Source: Bacteroidales bacterium
Lineage (GTDB): Bacteria > Bacteroidota > Bacteroidia > Bacteroidales > UBA932
Direction of reading: 5' to 3'
Assembly (NCBI GenBank): GCA_028700975.1
Contig: JAQVRQ010000007.1
Location: 1-50,399 of the forward strand
DNA: 50,399 nucleotides
Shown: positions 25,190 to 34,219 of the stretch, piece by piece
How the letters are laid out: the number at the start of each line of letters is the position of its first letter
Numbering within the stretch: position 1 is the first letter of the stretch
Notes under the pieces: generated by a model
Told to the model about the DNA's origin: nothing
Database searches by the model: none
The model's input: only the letters and a program-made list of their open reading frames with translations
Translations under genes and position numbers: made by a program

Positions 25190-27843
25190 AATTGTTTAAG
25201 AAGTTCAGCCCTAGCTTTAGTCAATTTTTCAATTTTTGTATTTGCGTCTTGTTGTTTCTTGTATTCTATTTCGACAACCTCTTTTGGAGCACTTTCTACA
25301 AATTTTGAATTTGATAATTTTTTATTAACGGCCGAAAGGAATTTGTTTAACCTATCTAATTCGACATCAATTTTCTTAATCTCCTCTTCTTTATCAACAA
25401 AAGTGTCAAGAGGTATAAAGAATTCAATTGTTCCAACCATAAAGGAACCACCTGCTGAGCGATTATCTCTCTCCTTCATTGAGGATATTGAATCAATATT
25501 TGCCATTTTAATAACAAATAAGAGTAGCTCGTGAGGAATTGTATTACTTGAAATAAAAATTGATAGACTATCCTTTTGAGATATATTCCTTGATTGTCTG
25601 ATATTTCTAATATTTACAATTATCTCTTTACAAAGATTTGCATAATTAATGTACTCTTGATCATACTGTTTAGATAATGGTATAGTGGAAATCATTATAC
25701 TCTGATTATCATTTCTTTGATTGATATTTTGCCATAACTCTTCAGTAATGAACGGCATAAATGGATGAAGCAACCTTAGTAGTTTGTCAAAAAACTTTTT
25801 TGTAGAGTTATAAGTTTTAATATCAATATCTTCATCACGTCCCGGCTTAATAATTTCTAGGTACCAAGAGCAGAAATCGTCCCAAAAGAGTTTGTATAGA
25901 GCCATTAGTGCGTCAGATATTCTGAACTTTGTAAAGTGGTCATTAATGGTTTCAATAGATTGTGATAAAAGATTATCAAACCATTTAACAGCAGCAGCAG
26001 ATCTTTCACTCTGAGGAATATCTTGATTGAAATTCCATCCGGATACAAGTCTATATGCGTTCCAAATTTTATTGGAAAAGTTCCTGCCCTGTTCTACCTG
26101 ACTTTCGTCAAAAAGAATATCATTTCCAGCACTACTACAGAGAAGCATACCAACTCTTACTCCATCTGCACCATAAATTTTCATTAATTCTATTGGATCA
26201 GGTGAATTTCCAAGAGATTTCGACATTTTCCGTCCCTGTTTATCTCTAACGATACCTGTTAAGTAAACATTCCTAAATGGAATTTCTCCACAAAATTCAT
26301 CACCAGCCATTATCATTCTGGCTACCCAGAAAAAAAGAATTTCCGGAGCAGTTATTAGGTCATTAGTTGGGTAATAATAGGCAAGATCTTTGTTTGGCAA
26401 TTTATCTGGAAAACCTGGTTTATTAGGGTCAAAAACAGATATTGGCCACAACCAAGAAGAAAACCAAGTATCTAAAACATCTGAATCTTGCTTTAGCATT
26501 TCAAATGAAATATTTGGATTAATTTTTCTTGCCTCATTGAGGGCTTCTTTCTCATCAGCTGCGACAATAATAGTTCCATCAGGAAGATACCACGCAGGAA
26601 TTCTTTGTCCCCACCACAACTGTCTTGAAATACACCAATCTTTGACATTTTCCATCCAATGCCTGTATGTGTTTTTGAACTTGTCGGGAATTAGACGGAT
26701 TTTATCTTCTTCTACATATTTTAAAGCTTTATTTGCAGCCTCCTCCATTTTCATAAACCATTGCAACGATAGCTTGGGTTCTATTACTGCATTGGTTCTT
26801 TCAGAGTAACCAACTTGTGATATATAATCCTCTACTCTCTCTAGTTGACCTTGGTCGGAAAGCATTTCAACAATTTTTCTCCTTGCCTCAAATCTATCAA
26901 CCCCTACAAGTATCTGTGCCTCTTCGTTTAATTTGCCCCATTTATCAATTATGTCAGTAACTGGTAATCTGTGTCTAATTCCAATTTCATAATCATTAAT
27001 ATCGTGTGCCGGTGTAACTTTTAGGCATCCAGTGCCAAAATCCATCGTAACATAATCATCTTCAATAATTGGGATCTCCTTGTTAATTATAGGAATAAGG
27101 ATAGTTTTACCTTTTAAAAAGGAATATCTTAAATCTTCAGGATGAATACATACAGCTGAATCTGCCATTATTGTCTCTGGTCTTGTCGTCGCTACGACAA
27201 TATATTGGTCAGATGGAACACCATTCTCAGATATATAATATCTAATATGATAAAGCTTTGATTTTGTCTCTTTACGTATAACCTCTTCATCGCTAACAGC
27301 TGTTTGACCTTCAGGGTCCCAGTTAACCATCCTTACACCTCTGTATATTAATCCTTTTTTATAGTAGTGAACAAAAGTATTAATTACACCTTTGCTTAAT
27401 TCCGGGTCCATTGTAAACTTTGTTCTATCCCAGTCACAAGAGGCTCCAAGCTTCTTTAACTGTTCTAGAATTATACCACCGTGTTTTTCTTTCCACTCCC
27501 ACGCGTGTTCAAGAAATTCTTCCCTTGAGAGGTCAGATTTGTCAATTCCTTGAGCTTTTAGTTTCGAAACGACTTTTGCCTCTGTGGCTATTGAGGCGTG
27601 ATCTGTTCCAGGAACCCAACAGGCGTTCTTTCCCATCATTCTTGCCCTTCGTACTAAAACATCCTGAAGAGTATTATTAAGCATATGTCCCATATGAAGA
27701 ACTCCTGTTACATTAGGAGGAGGAATGACAATGGTGTAGGGTTCTCTTTCATCGGGCTCTGAATGAAATAATTTATTATTAAGCCAGTACGAGTACCACT
27801 TCTCTTCTGTCCCAGTTGGGTCGTATTTTGCAGGAATCTCCAT
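25186..27843 (-). CDS. valS: Valyl-tRNA synthetase
   Basis: This is a class I aminoacyl-tRNA synthetase. The HIGH motif is HMGH (50-53) within [16 protein letters not shown], and the KMSKS motif is [10 protein letters not shown] near residue 540. The editing CP1 domain includes [15 protein letters not shown] and the zinc-free [14 protein letters not shown]. The anticodon-binding domain follows and a C-terminal coiled coil (about 815-885, [20 protein letters not shown]) contacts the tRNA. The length of 885 residues is normal. It is the first gene of the minus-strand run; a perfect promoter element lies upstream at 27870-27877. Confidence 0.98.
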   Translation of the reverse strand: MEIPAKYDPTGTEEKWYSYWLNNKLFHSEPDEREPYTIVIPPPNVTGVLHMGHMLNNTLQDVLVRRARMMGKNACWVPGTDHASIATEAKVVSKLKAQGIDKSDLSREEFLEHAWEWKEKHGGIILEQLKKLGASCDWDRTKFTMDPELSKGVINTFVHYYKKGLIYRGVRMVNWDPEGQTAVSDEEVIRKETKSKLYHIRYYISENGVPSDQYIVVATTRPETIMADSAVCIHPEDLRYSFLKGKTILIPIINKEIPIIEDDYVTMDFGTGCLKVTPAHDINDYEIGIRHRLPVTDIIDKWGKLNEEAQILVGVDRFEARRKIVEMLSDQGQLERVEDYISQVGYSERTNAVIEPKLSLQWFMKMEEAANKALKYVEEDKIRLIPDKFKNTYRHWMENVKDWCISRQLWWGQRIPAWYLPDGTIIVAADEKEALNEARKINPNISFEMLKQDSDVLDTWFSSWLWPISVFDPNKPGFPDKLPNKDLAYYYPTNDLITAPEILFFWVARMIMAGDEFCGEIPFRNVYLTGIVRDKQGRKMSKSLGNSPDPIELMKIYGADGVRVGMLLCSSAGNDILFDESQVEQGRNFSNKIWNAYRLVSGWNFNQDIPQSERSAAAVKWFDNLLSQSIETINDHFTKFRISDALMALYKLFWDDFCSWYLEIIKPGRDEDIDIKTYNSTKKFFDKLLRLLHPFMPFITEELWQNINQRNDNQSIMISTIPLSKQYDQEYINYANLCKEIIVNIRNIRQSRNISQKDSLSIFISSNTIPHELLLFVIKMANIDSISSMKERDNRSAGGSFMVGTIEFFIPLDTFVDKEEEIKKIDVELDRLNKFLSAVNKKLSNSKFVESAPKEVVEIEYKKQQDANTKIEKLTKARAELLKQL

Positions 27844-27869
27844 AAAATATTATATGTTTTAACAATCCA

Positions 27870-27877
27870 CAAATGTA
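27870..27877 (-). promoter_or_regulatory. Bacteroidota-type -7 promoter element (TACATTTG) for valS
   Basis: A perfect TAnnTTTG match on the minus strand lies 26 bases upstream of the valS ATG. It is back-to-back, 13 bases away, with the plus-strand element at 27891, forming a compact divergent promoter. TTCG at the -33 distance (27899-27902) is a one-base variant of TTTG. Confidence 0.6.
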
Positions 27878-27890
27878 TGAATTTTTATCT

Positions 27891-27899
27891 TATATTTGC
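27891..27899 (+). promoter_or_regulatory. Bacteroidota-type -7 promoter element (TATATTTGC) for the DUF3467-etf operon
   Basis: A perfect TAnnTTTG match lies between the ATG chosen by the ORF track (27877) and the ATG at 27925. Transcription would begin a few bases downstream, so it rules against 27877 as the start of the DUF3467 gene. Confidence 0.6.
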
Positions 27900-27924
27900 G
27901 AACCACTTAATTACACTTACAAAT

Positions 27925-28233
27925 ATGAACGCTGAAAATGAGTTAAATATAGAATTGAGTGCTGAGGTAGCTCAGGGATCATACTCAAATCTTGCAATAA
28001 TTACACATTCTAGTAGTGAATTTATAATCGACTTTATTCGAATGATGCCTGGGGTTCCTAAACCAAAGGTAGATAGTCGAATAATAATGACTGCAGAGAA
28101 TGCAAAAAGAGTATTGATTGCGCTTCAGGATAATATTAACAAGTTTGAAGATCAGTTTGGTGAAATAACTATTCACACCAGCGAAGATGGGGCTATTCCC
28201 TTGGCTTTCGGCAACAATCCAGCTGAAGCCTGA
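27925..28233 (+). CDS. DUF3467 family protein
   Basis: This is a small acidic protein of 102 residues from the ATG at 27925 (MNAENELN). The track start at 27877 adds 16 residues that lie upstream of the promoter element, so I reject it. The sequence (VAQGSYSNLAIITHSSSEFIIDFIRMMPGVPKPKVDSRIIMTAE, broken here into its recognisable family pattern of F..DF....P....V..RI..T..) fits DUF3467 (PF11950). The family has no established function as far as I know. The gene is 18 bases before etfB and so probably co-transcribed with the ETF/acyl-CoA dehydrogenase genes. A link to that system is only inferred from position. Confidence 0.8.
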   Translation: MNAENELNIELSAEVAQGSYSNLAIITHSSSEFIIDFIRMMPGVPKPKVDSRIIMTAENAKRVLIALQDNINKFEDQFGEITIHTSEDGAIPLAFGNNPAEA

Positions 28234-28251
28234 TAACAATAATTAATAAGT

Positions 28252-29127
28252 ATGACAAAAGCATTTAAAATTGTTGTTCTGGCAAAACAAGTGCCAGATA
28301 CCAGAAATGTTGGCAAAAATGCAATGAAGGAAGATGGAACCGTCAACAGAGCGGCTCTTCCGGCCATATTCAATCCAGAAGATATGAACGCTCTGGAGCA
28401 GGCTCTAAGGATTAAAGATAAATACCCAGAGAGCAAAGTACTTCTATTAACAATGGGCCCCGGCAGGGCTGCTGATATTATTCGCGAGGGTTTGTATAGA
28501 GGTGCTGATGGAGGCATTTTATTGACAGATAGGAAGTTTGCCGGAGCAGATACTCTTGCAACATCTTATGCAATATCAATGGCTTTAAAGAAGATAGACC
28601 CTGATTTAATTTTTGCAGGAAGACAGGCTATTGATGGTGATACTGCTCAAGTAGGCCCTCAAGTTGCGCAAAAGTTAGACTTGCCTCAAATAACTTATGC
28701 AGAAGAGGTACTTGAGATAGATAAAACGAAAATTCAAGTTAAAAGAAGACTTGAGAGAGGTATTGAAATTGTGGAGTCCTCTATCCCCATAGTAATTACG
28801 GTACACGCAACCGCCCCGGAGTGTCGCCCAAGAAATGCAAAGCAATTGATGAAGTTCAAACACGCAAGAACCTTATCAGAAGAGCACGATAATGAGCATA
28901 ATTCCTATCTTCCACTTTACACAATGGACTATCTAAAAATTGAAGAGTGGGGTGTAAACGAAATTGGAGGGGATGAAAAAAATTATGGTTTGTCGGGTTC
29001 GCCAACAAAAGTTAAAAAAATTGAAAACATAGTATTTCAGGCAAAAGAGTCTAAAAAATTATCTTCATCTGTTCAGGATATGGACTCTCTAATGAAAGAA
29101 CTTATAGCCTCGCATACTATTGGTTAA
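28252..29127 (+). CDS. etfB: Electron transfer flavoprotein, beta subunit
   Basis: This is the small subunit of the FAD/AMP-containing heterodimer that takes electrons from acyl-CoA dehydrogenase. The start KIVVLAKQVPDTRNV is typical of EtfB/FixA. The AMP/FAD-binding region contains DLIFAGRQAIDGDTAQVGPQVAQKLDLPQITYA (about 120-155), and the recognition-loop region RRLERGIEIVESSIPIVITV follows. The length of 291 residues is a little longer than proteobacterial EtfB, matching the Bacteroidota/Clostridia form. It lies 18 bases before etfA. Whether the pair confurcates or bifurcates electrons cannot be decided here. Confidence 0.93.
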   Translation: MTKAFKIVVLAKQVPDTRNVGKNAMKEDGTVNRAALPAIFNPEDMNALEQALRIKDKYPESKVLLLTMGPGRAADIIREGLYRGADGGILLTDRKFAGADTLATSYAISMALKKIDPDLIFAGRQAIDGDTAQVGPQVAQKLDLPQITYAEEVLEIDKTKIQVKRRLERGIEIVESSIPIVITVHATAPECRPRNAKQLMKFKHARTLSEEHDNEHNSYLPLYTMDYLKIEEWGVNEIGGDEKNYGLSGSPTKVKKIENIVFQAKESKKLSSSVQDMDSLMKELIASHTIG

Positions 29128-29145
29128 TAAATTAAAAGCACAAGG

Positions 29146-30165
29146 ATGAACAATATTATAGTTTATATTGAAACAGATAACGGAAAGGTATGTGATGTAA
29201 GCCTTGAATTGCTTACAAAAGCCAGGTCACTATCAGTTCAATTAGGATGCAAGTTAGAGGCTATCCTTATTGGTCAAGCAGTAGAGCCATTAGTGCCATT
29301 ATTGGCTAATTATGGCGTTACAAAAGCACATATAGCAGATGACAAACGGCTGGAAAACTATCTCACCTTACCCTACTCAGAAATTGCTATCTCAATTATC
29401 AAAAAGGAGAATCCTCAAATAGTTCTATTTGGAGCAACAAGTATTGGAAGAGATTTAGCGCCTAGAGTTTCAGGAGCTCTTAACAGCGGATTAACTGCTG
29501 ACTGTACCTCTCTTGAGATTGGTTCCCATACGGACAATAAGGCAGCTAAAACATACGAGAATCTTCTTTATCAGATAAGACCGGCGTTTGGAGGTAATAT
29601 TATTGCAACAATAATTAATCCGGACCACAGGCCTCAGATGGCAACAGTAAGAGAGGGTGTTATGAAGAGTGAGCCACTAAGGCGACCTACTGAATGTGAG
29701 GTTTGTAAAGTTGATGTTGAAAAAATTCTAAATGACACTCATTTTATTGTTAAAATAATCGAGAGACATATCGAAGAGAAAAAGATTGATATTAAATCAT
29801 CATCAATTTTAATTGCTGGTGGATTTGGAGTTGGATCAAAGGAGAACTTTGACTTGCTTTATGAATTAGCTAAAGTCCTAGGTGGAGAGGTGGGAGCTTC
29901 AAGAGCTGCTGTTGATGCTGGATTTGTTGATCACGCAAGGCAAATTGGCCAGACAGGAGTTACTGTAAGACCTAAACTTTACATTGCGGTCGGTATATCA
30001 GGTCAAATCCAACATACAGCTGGTATGGATCAATCAGCAATGATTATATCAATAAACACAGATGCTTCTGCTCCTATTAACCAAATAGCTGATTATGCTA
30101 TAACTGGAGATTTTTCAGAAGTGATTCCAAGAATGATTAAGGCATATAAAAACAACAGCAAATAG
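29146..30165 (+). CDS. etfA: Electron transfer flavoprotein, alpha subunit
   Basis: This is the large ETF subunit. The N-terminal adenine-nucleotide-alpha-hydrolase-like domain covers about 1-190. The C-terminal FAD domain (about 205-339) has the signature GEVGASRAAVDAGFVDHARQIGQTG, then VRPKLYIAVGISGQIQHTAGM and the FAD-binding ISINTDASAPINQIADYAITGD. The length of 339 residues is normal. It sits between etfB and the acyl-CoA dehydrogenase (2 bases), so the three products probably form one electron-transfer unit. Confidence 0.94.
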   Translation: MNNIIVYIETDNGKVCDVSLELLTKARSLSVQLGCKLEAILIGQAVEPLVPLLANYGVTKAHIADDKRLENYLTLPYSEIAISIIKKENPQIVLFGATSIGRDLAPRVSGALNSGLTADCTSLEIGSHTDNKAAKTYENLLYQIRPAFGGNIIATIINPDHRPQMATVREGVMKSEPLRRPTECEVCKVDVEKILNDTHFIVKIIERHIEEKKIDIKSSSILIAGGFGVGSKENFDLLYELAKVLGGEVGASRAAVDAGFVDHARQIGQTGVTVRPKLYIAVGISGQIQHTAGMDQSAMIISINTDASAPINQIADYAITGDFSEVIPRMIKAYKNNSK

Positions 30166-30167
30166 AG

Positions 30168-31895
30168 ATGGCAAATTTTTACAAAGACAATAAAGATCTG
30201 AAATTCCAGTTTGAGCATCCTCTTATGAAGAAGATTGTTGCACTTAAGGAGCAGGACTTCAAAGAATCTGGACAATTTGATTATGCGCCTTGTACAGCAG
30301 AGGATGCCATTGATTCTTATGATAAAGTAATGGAGATAATGGGAGAAATTTCTGGAGATGTTATTGCTGTAAACGCAGAAAATGTCGATCAGTCTGGCCC
30401 CGTTCATCACGATGGTAGAGTTTATTATGCATCAGGAACCAAAAAAAATCAGGATGTATTAACGCAGGCTGGAATGTATGGGATGGCCCTTCCAAGAGAG
30501 TTTGGTGGCCTAAATTTCTCTATGGTTCCTTACGTTATGTCAGCAGAAATTGTTGCCAGAGCAGATGCTGGTTTTGCAAATATTTGGGGCCTACAAGATT
30601 GTGCCGAAACAATTAATGAATATGCCTCTGATGATATCAAAAAAGAGTTTCTCCCAAGAATTAATTGTGGCGAAACTTGTTCAATGGACTTGACAGAACC
30701 TGATGCAGGATCAGATCTCCAGGCTGTTATGTTAAAAGCGTCATACAATGAGAGCGAAAACAAGTGGTATCTTAATGGAGTAAAACGATTCATTACTAAC
30801 GGAGACGCAGAAATAAAATTAGTCCTTGCTCGTTCAGAGGAGGGTACAACAGATGGAAGAGGCTTGTCATATTTTGTATATGATAAAAAGTGGGGAGGCG
30901 TTACAGTCAGGAGAATTGAAAATAAACTTGGAATTAAAGGCAGCCCCACTTGCGAGCTGGTATTTAACAATGCTCCAGCAAAACTTGTTGGTGAGAGGAA
31001 ACTTGGCCTAATAAAATATGTGATGTCTCTTATGAATGGTGCCAGGCTAGGTGTGGGAGCACAATCTGTGGGAATATCTGAGGCCGCATATAGAGAAGCT
31101 CTTAAGTATGCACACGAAAGGACACAATTTGGAAAACCAATAATTCAATTTCCGGCTGTCTATGAGATGCTTGCTTTAATTAAAGCAAAGCTTCAGGCTT
31201 CAAGAACACTTCTATACGAGACAACTCGTTTTGTGGACATATACAAAGCTTATGGGTTTATTTCCGAAGAGAGAAAACTTACTCCTGAAGAGAGATCAGA
31301 ATCAAAAAAATATCAAAAATTAGCTGATATGTATACCCCTATGCTTAAGCTAATGTCATCTGAATATTGCAACCAAAATGCATATGATTCTTTACAAATC
31401 CACGGAGGGTCTGGTTTTATGAAAGATTATCCTATTGAGAGAATTTATAGGGATGCAAGAATTACTACAATTTACGAAGGGACTTCGCAGTTACAGGTTG
31501 TAGCTGCACAAAGATATGTAACAAATGGTTCATATCTCAATCAAATGAAAGATTATGAACAAATACCGGTAAGACCTGAATTTGAGCCATATAAAAAGCA
31601 GATTGTAGAAATGACAGATCAATACGCAAAGACAGTTGAACTCATCTCTGGAAAGGATACTGAATATGTTGATTTCCATGCTAGAAGATTAGTTGAAATG
31701 GCTTCCCATATTATAATGAGCTATTTACTTCTTCTCGATACTCAAAGAGATGAAAGTTATGAGCCATCGATGGAGATTTTTATTGGAAAATCTAAGTCTT
31801 GGAATAATGAGCGCTTCTCTTATATTAATGATTTTTCAGAATTTAAAATGGGATCCTTTTTATCAGTTAAAAGCGAAACATCTATAGATGCATAA
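30168..31895 (+). CDS. Acyl-CoA dehydrogenase, long (575 aa) Bacteroidota form
   Basis: This FAD enzyme oxidises acyl-CoA to enoyl-CoA, or works in reverse in butyrate-type fermentation, passing electrons to the ETF encoded just upstream. Family signatures are CSMDLTEPDAGSDLQAV (about 172-188), WYLNGVKRFITNGDAE (about 199-214) and YAHERTQFGKPIIQFPAVYEMLA (about 313-335), followed by QIHGGSGFMKDYPIERIYRDARITTIYEGTSQLQ with the catalytic-base Glu in YEGT. At 575 residues it is far longer than the usual 380. It has an N-terminal extension, an insertion after the helix RTLLYETTRFVDIY, and a C-terminal helical domain of about 100 residues. The natural acyl chain is not clear. Confidence 0.92.
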   Translation: MANFYKDNKDLKFQFEHPLMKKIVALKEQDFKESGQFDYAPCTAEDAIDSYDKVMEIMGEISGDVIAVNAENVDQSGPVHHDGRVYYASGTKKNQDVLTQAGMYGMALPREFGGLNFSMVPYVMSAEIVARADAGFANIWGLQDCAETINEYASDDIKKEFLPRINCGETCSMDLTEPDAGSDLQAVMLKASYNESENKWYLNGVKRFITNGDAEIKLVLARSEEGTTDGRGLSYFVYDKKWGGVTVRRIENKLGIKGSPTCELVFNNAPAKLVGERKLGLIKYVMSLMNGARLGVGAQSVGISEAAYREALKYAHERTQFGKPIIQFPAVYEMLALIKAKLQASRTLLYETTRFVDIYKAYGFISEERKLTPEERSESKKYQKLADMYTPMLKLMSSEYCNQNAYDSLQIHGGSGFMKDYPIERIYRDARITTIYEGTSQLQVVAAQRYVTNGSYLNQMKDYEQIPVRPEFEPYKKQIVEMTDQYAKTVELISGKDTEYVDFHARRLVEMASHIIMSYLLLLDTQRDESYEPSMEIFIGKSKSWNNERFSYINDFSEFKMGSFLSVKSETSIDA

Positions 31896-31920
31896 TTTCT
31901 TAATTGATATAATATTAAAT

Positions 31921-31949
31921 GCCAAGAGAATGTACTCTTGGCTTTTTTT
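31921..31949 (+). terminator. Strong Rho-independent terminator of the etf-acyl-CoA dehydrogenase operon
   Basis: GCCAAGAG and CTCTTGGC form a perfect eight-base stem with a six-base loop, followed by seven T residues, 25 bases after the acyl-CoA dehydrogenase stop. The T tract overlaps the stop codon of the convergent CDF transporter gene by two bases. Confidence 0.92.
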
Positions 31950-32829
31950 ATCGGCATTCATCAGAGATGGTACGATCTTTCCTATCATTAATGGTTTCTG
32001 TTTCTATAGTCGCGTGATATATACCATCTTTAGCAAGAATTTCTCTTATCATTTGTTTTATTGAGCAAATATCGTAATCGATATTATACATTATATGAAG
32101 AGATGCAATGTTTTTAATACCATCTATACTCCATATATGTAGATCGTGTACAGACTCTACTCCATTTATGTCAGCTAACCTCTGTTCTAAATCTGAAATA
32201 TCAAGGTTTGCCGGAACTTGTTGAAGCATTATGGCTAGCGTGTTCTTAATGTTTTTGTACACGTTGAACAGAATCCATAATGCAATAATAATTGAGAGAA
32301 TTGGGTCAATTTGAGTAAAACCAGTAAAGTACATTATTATACTTCCAATCATTACTGCAGCCCAACCCAAAACATCTTCAAGCATATGTAATTTTACAGC
32401 ATTTTCATTGTGGCTGTTACCTTTTTTCAGTTTGATTACCGCTACTCCGTTAATAAGCATCCCTAATATTGAGAGAATTAACATTCCTGTTGCGTTTGTA
32501 TCCTGAGGATTAAATAATCTAACAGTACTCTCCTTAATCATTACAATAGACCCTACAATTAATATTATTGAGATGAATAATGATCCTAAAAGAGAGAATC
32601 GTCTATATCCATATGTAAATTTATCATCCCCTCTTTTCTTGGATACTTTTTGTAAGTATAGAGCAATTCCCAAAGAGAGAGAGTCTCCAAAATCGTGAAT
32701 TGCATCTGAAAGAATGGCTACAGAATTTGTTATTATACCACCAATAAGCTCAATAATAGCAAAAAGCAAGTTTAGAGAAAATGCAGTAAGTAGATTTCTT
32801 TCTGAATTAGTTTTAATTGTTTTTTCCAT
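31948..32829 (-). CDS. Cation diffusion facilitator (CDF) family metal transporter
   Basis: This is a proton-coupled exporter of Zn2+ or a related divalent metal in the inner membrane. There are six transmembrane segments. TM2 carries ILSDAIHDFGDSLSLG (HDFGD) and TM5 carries HMLEDVLGWAAVM (HMLED), the His/Asp tetrahedral site of zinc-type ZitB/CzcD proteins. The cytoplasmic C-terminal domain (about 200-290) contains VHDLHIWSIDG with metal-binding histidines. A His-poor loop (KKGNSHNENAVK) joins TM4 and TM5. The ORF-track start at 32838 is TTG; I prefer the ATG at 32829 (MEKT). It is a single gene between convergent and divergent neighbours. Confidence 0.92.
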   Translation of the reverse strand: MEKTIKTNSERNLLTAFSLNLLFAIIELIGGIITNSVAILSDAIHDFGDSLSLGIALYLQKVSKKRGDDKFTYGYRRFSLLGSLFISIILIVGSIVMIKESTVRLFNPQDTNATGMLILSILGMLINGVAVIKLKKGNSHNENAVKLHMLEDVLGWAAVMIGSIIMYFTGFTQIDPILSIIIALWILFNVYKNIKNTLAIMLQQVPANLDISDLEQRLADINGVESVHDLHIWSIDGIKNIASLHIMYNIDYDICSIKQMIREILAKDGIYHATIETETINDRKDRTISDECR

Positions 32830-32856
32830 AAAAAGCAATCTATTTATTTATATAAA

Positions 32857-32864
32857 CGAATTTA
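32857..32864 (-). promoter_or_regulatory. Possible -7 promoter element (TAAATTCG) for the CDF transporter gene
   Basis: A TAnnTTYG variant on the minus strand, identical to the one at 9704-9711, lies 27 bases upstream of the ATG at 32829. Confidence 0.4.
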
Positions 32865-32904
32865 CCTCTCTAATGTTTGAAAAAATCATATTAATGAAAA
32901 TTTC

Positions 32905-32913
32905 TATCTTTGT
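32905..32913 (+). promoter_or_regulatory. Bacteroidota-type -7 promoter element (TATCTTTGT) for the isomerase-fold gene
   Basis: A perfect TAnnTTTG match lies 17 bases before the start at 32931. TTTG at 32876-32879 may be the -33 box, with a slightly long spacer. Confidence 0.55.
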
Positions 32914-32930
32914 AAAATTAAACTAAAACT

Positions 32931-34205
32931 ATGGAACCTAATCTCACCCTTGTAGTATTTGCTTCAACTCTCCACGATAATATTTCTGTTTCGGGATCTA
33001 GAGAATCTTTATATTCTGACTTTAAACAAAGGTATTCTTTAAAAATTGTCAGTGCTCAAGAGTATGAACCAATTAAAGGGCAGGAAGAGTTTGCAATAGC
33101 ATTTATTGCGACAGGTGGTACTGAACAGATTTTTTTAAGTCACTGGCAAAAAATTTCAAGGCCATTAGTAATATTGAGTGATTCGTTCCATAACTCACTT
33201 GCGGCATCTCTTGAAATTTCAACTTGGCTAAATAATCGAAAAATTAAACATAAGCACCTTAATTTTCCTATTAATCCTAGTAATGAATATATGGATAATC
33301 TCCATTGTGAAATTTCGATTTTGTCTAATGTTCATAAAGCATTTAAAGAGATAACAAATACAAGAGTTGGATTAATTGGTGATGCCTCACCTTGGCTAAT
33401 TTCTTCAGACGTTGATAAATTCTCTTTATCATCCAGATTAGGTGTCAAATTTTTAGATATCCCAATATCTTCTTTAGAGGAGAAGTTTCATAATATGGAT
33501 AGTTATAATGGAAGATATGCCTTAAACTCTAACGAATCTGGTAATTTAATAAATCAATATTCTGAATTAGTAACTGGTGGGCGTACAACTGAAGATATTG
33601 TCGAAGCAGTTAAGATGTATAATGCTATTAAACAAATAGTTCAAGATAATGAGCTTAATGCATTGTCTATAAAGTGTTTTGATATTATTGGTTCTTGTAA
33701 TACAACAGCATGTCTAGCGTTGTCTATTTTGAATGATAAAGGTCTAGTATCTGGTTGCGAAGGAGATGTTCCAACTCTTTGGTCAATGATTATTGCAAGA
33801 TCTCTTCTGAATAAACCGGTTTTTATGGCAAATCCATCATCTATTGACCGTGTATCAAATACTGTAGATTTTGCACATTGTACTTCTCCACTTTCATTTG
33901 CGAATACATTCACCTTGCCATCACATTATGAGTCAGGTATTGGAATTGGAGTTGCAGCCGAGTTATTACTAGGTGAGTATACCCTTTTTAAATTTGGCGG
34001 TGAGAGTCTTGATCAAATGTTTTGTGTATCAGGAAGGATTATTGAAAACACTACTGTAAAAGAGAGATGTAGAACCCAAGTTAAATTCTTATTCGAATCT
34101 ACTGAGGATATAGATTCTTTTATTAATTCTCATTTAGGAAATCATATGGTCCTTATACCTGGAAACTTTAAGAAGGAACTTGATACTTTTTACGAATTAT
34201 ATTGA
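32931..34205 (+). CDS. L-fucose/L-arabinose isomerase-fold protein of unknown function
   Basis: I do not recognise a named enzyme, but the layout resembles the FucI/AraA sugar-isomerase superfamily. The N-terminal half (1-210) has alternating strands and helices, with TGGTEQIFL near 61. Near 247-282, IKCFDIIGSCNTTACLALSIL then GCEGDV resembles the segment containing the metal-ligand Glu of these isomerases. Near 313-320, DFAHCTSP holds a His. The C-terminus has HLGNHMVLIPGNFKKEL, similar to the closing beta domain of that family. At 424 residues it is shorter than FucI (about 590) and AraA (about 500). There is no signal peptide, so it is cytosolic. It is followed after 14 bases by an M28 peptidase. 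Sugar isomerase activity is possible but unproven; no other sugar genes are adjacent. Confidence 0.6.
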   Translation: MEPNLTLVVFASTLHDNISVSGSRESLYSDFKQRYSLKIVSAQEYEPIKGQEEFAIAFIATGGTEQIFLSHWQKISRPLVILSDSFHNSLAASLEISTWLNNRKIKHKHLNFPINPSNEYMDNLHCEISILSNVHKAFKEITNTRVGLIGDASPWLISSDVDKFSLSSRLGVKFLDIPISSLEEKFHNMDSYNGRYALNSNESGNLINQYSELVTGGRTTEDIVEAVKMYNAIKQIVQDNELNALSIKCFDIIGSCNTTACLALSILNDKGLVSGCEGDVPTLWSMIIARSLLNKPVFMANPSSIDRVSNTVDFAHCTSPLSFANTFTLPSHYESGIGIGVAAELLLGEYTLFKFGGESLDQMFCVSGRIIENTTVKERCRTQVKFLFESTEDIDSFINSHLGNHMVLIPGNFKKELDTFYELY

Positions 34206-34219
34206 AAAACTCCCAAGAA

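Noticed and set aside
25100-25534. Plus-strand ORF of 144 codons across the valS/PCMD junction
   Set aside because: It is antisense to well-supported genes on both sides, with no recognisable domain or promoter.
27877-27924. Longer N-terminus for the DUF3467 protein
   Set aside because: A perfect promoter element (27891-27899) lies inside this stretch, and the added residues are hydrophobic and outside the family pattern.
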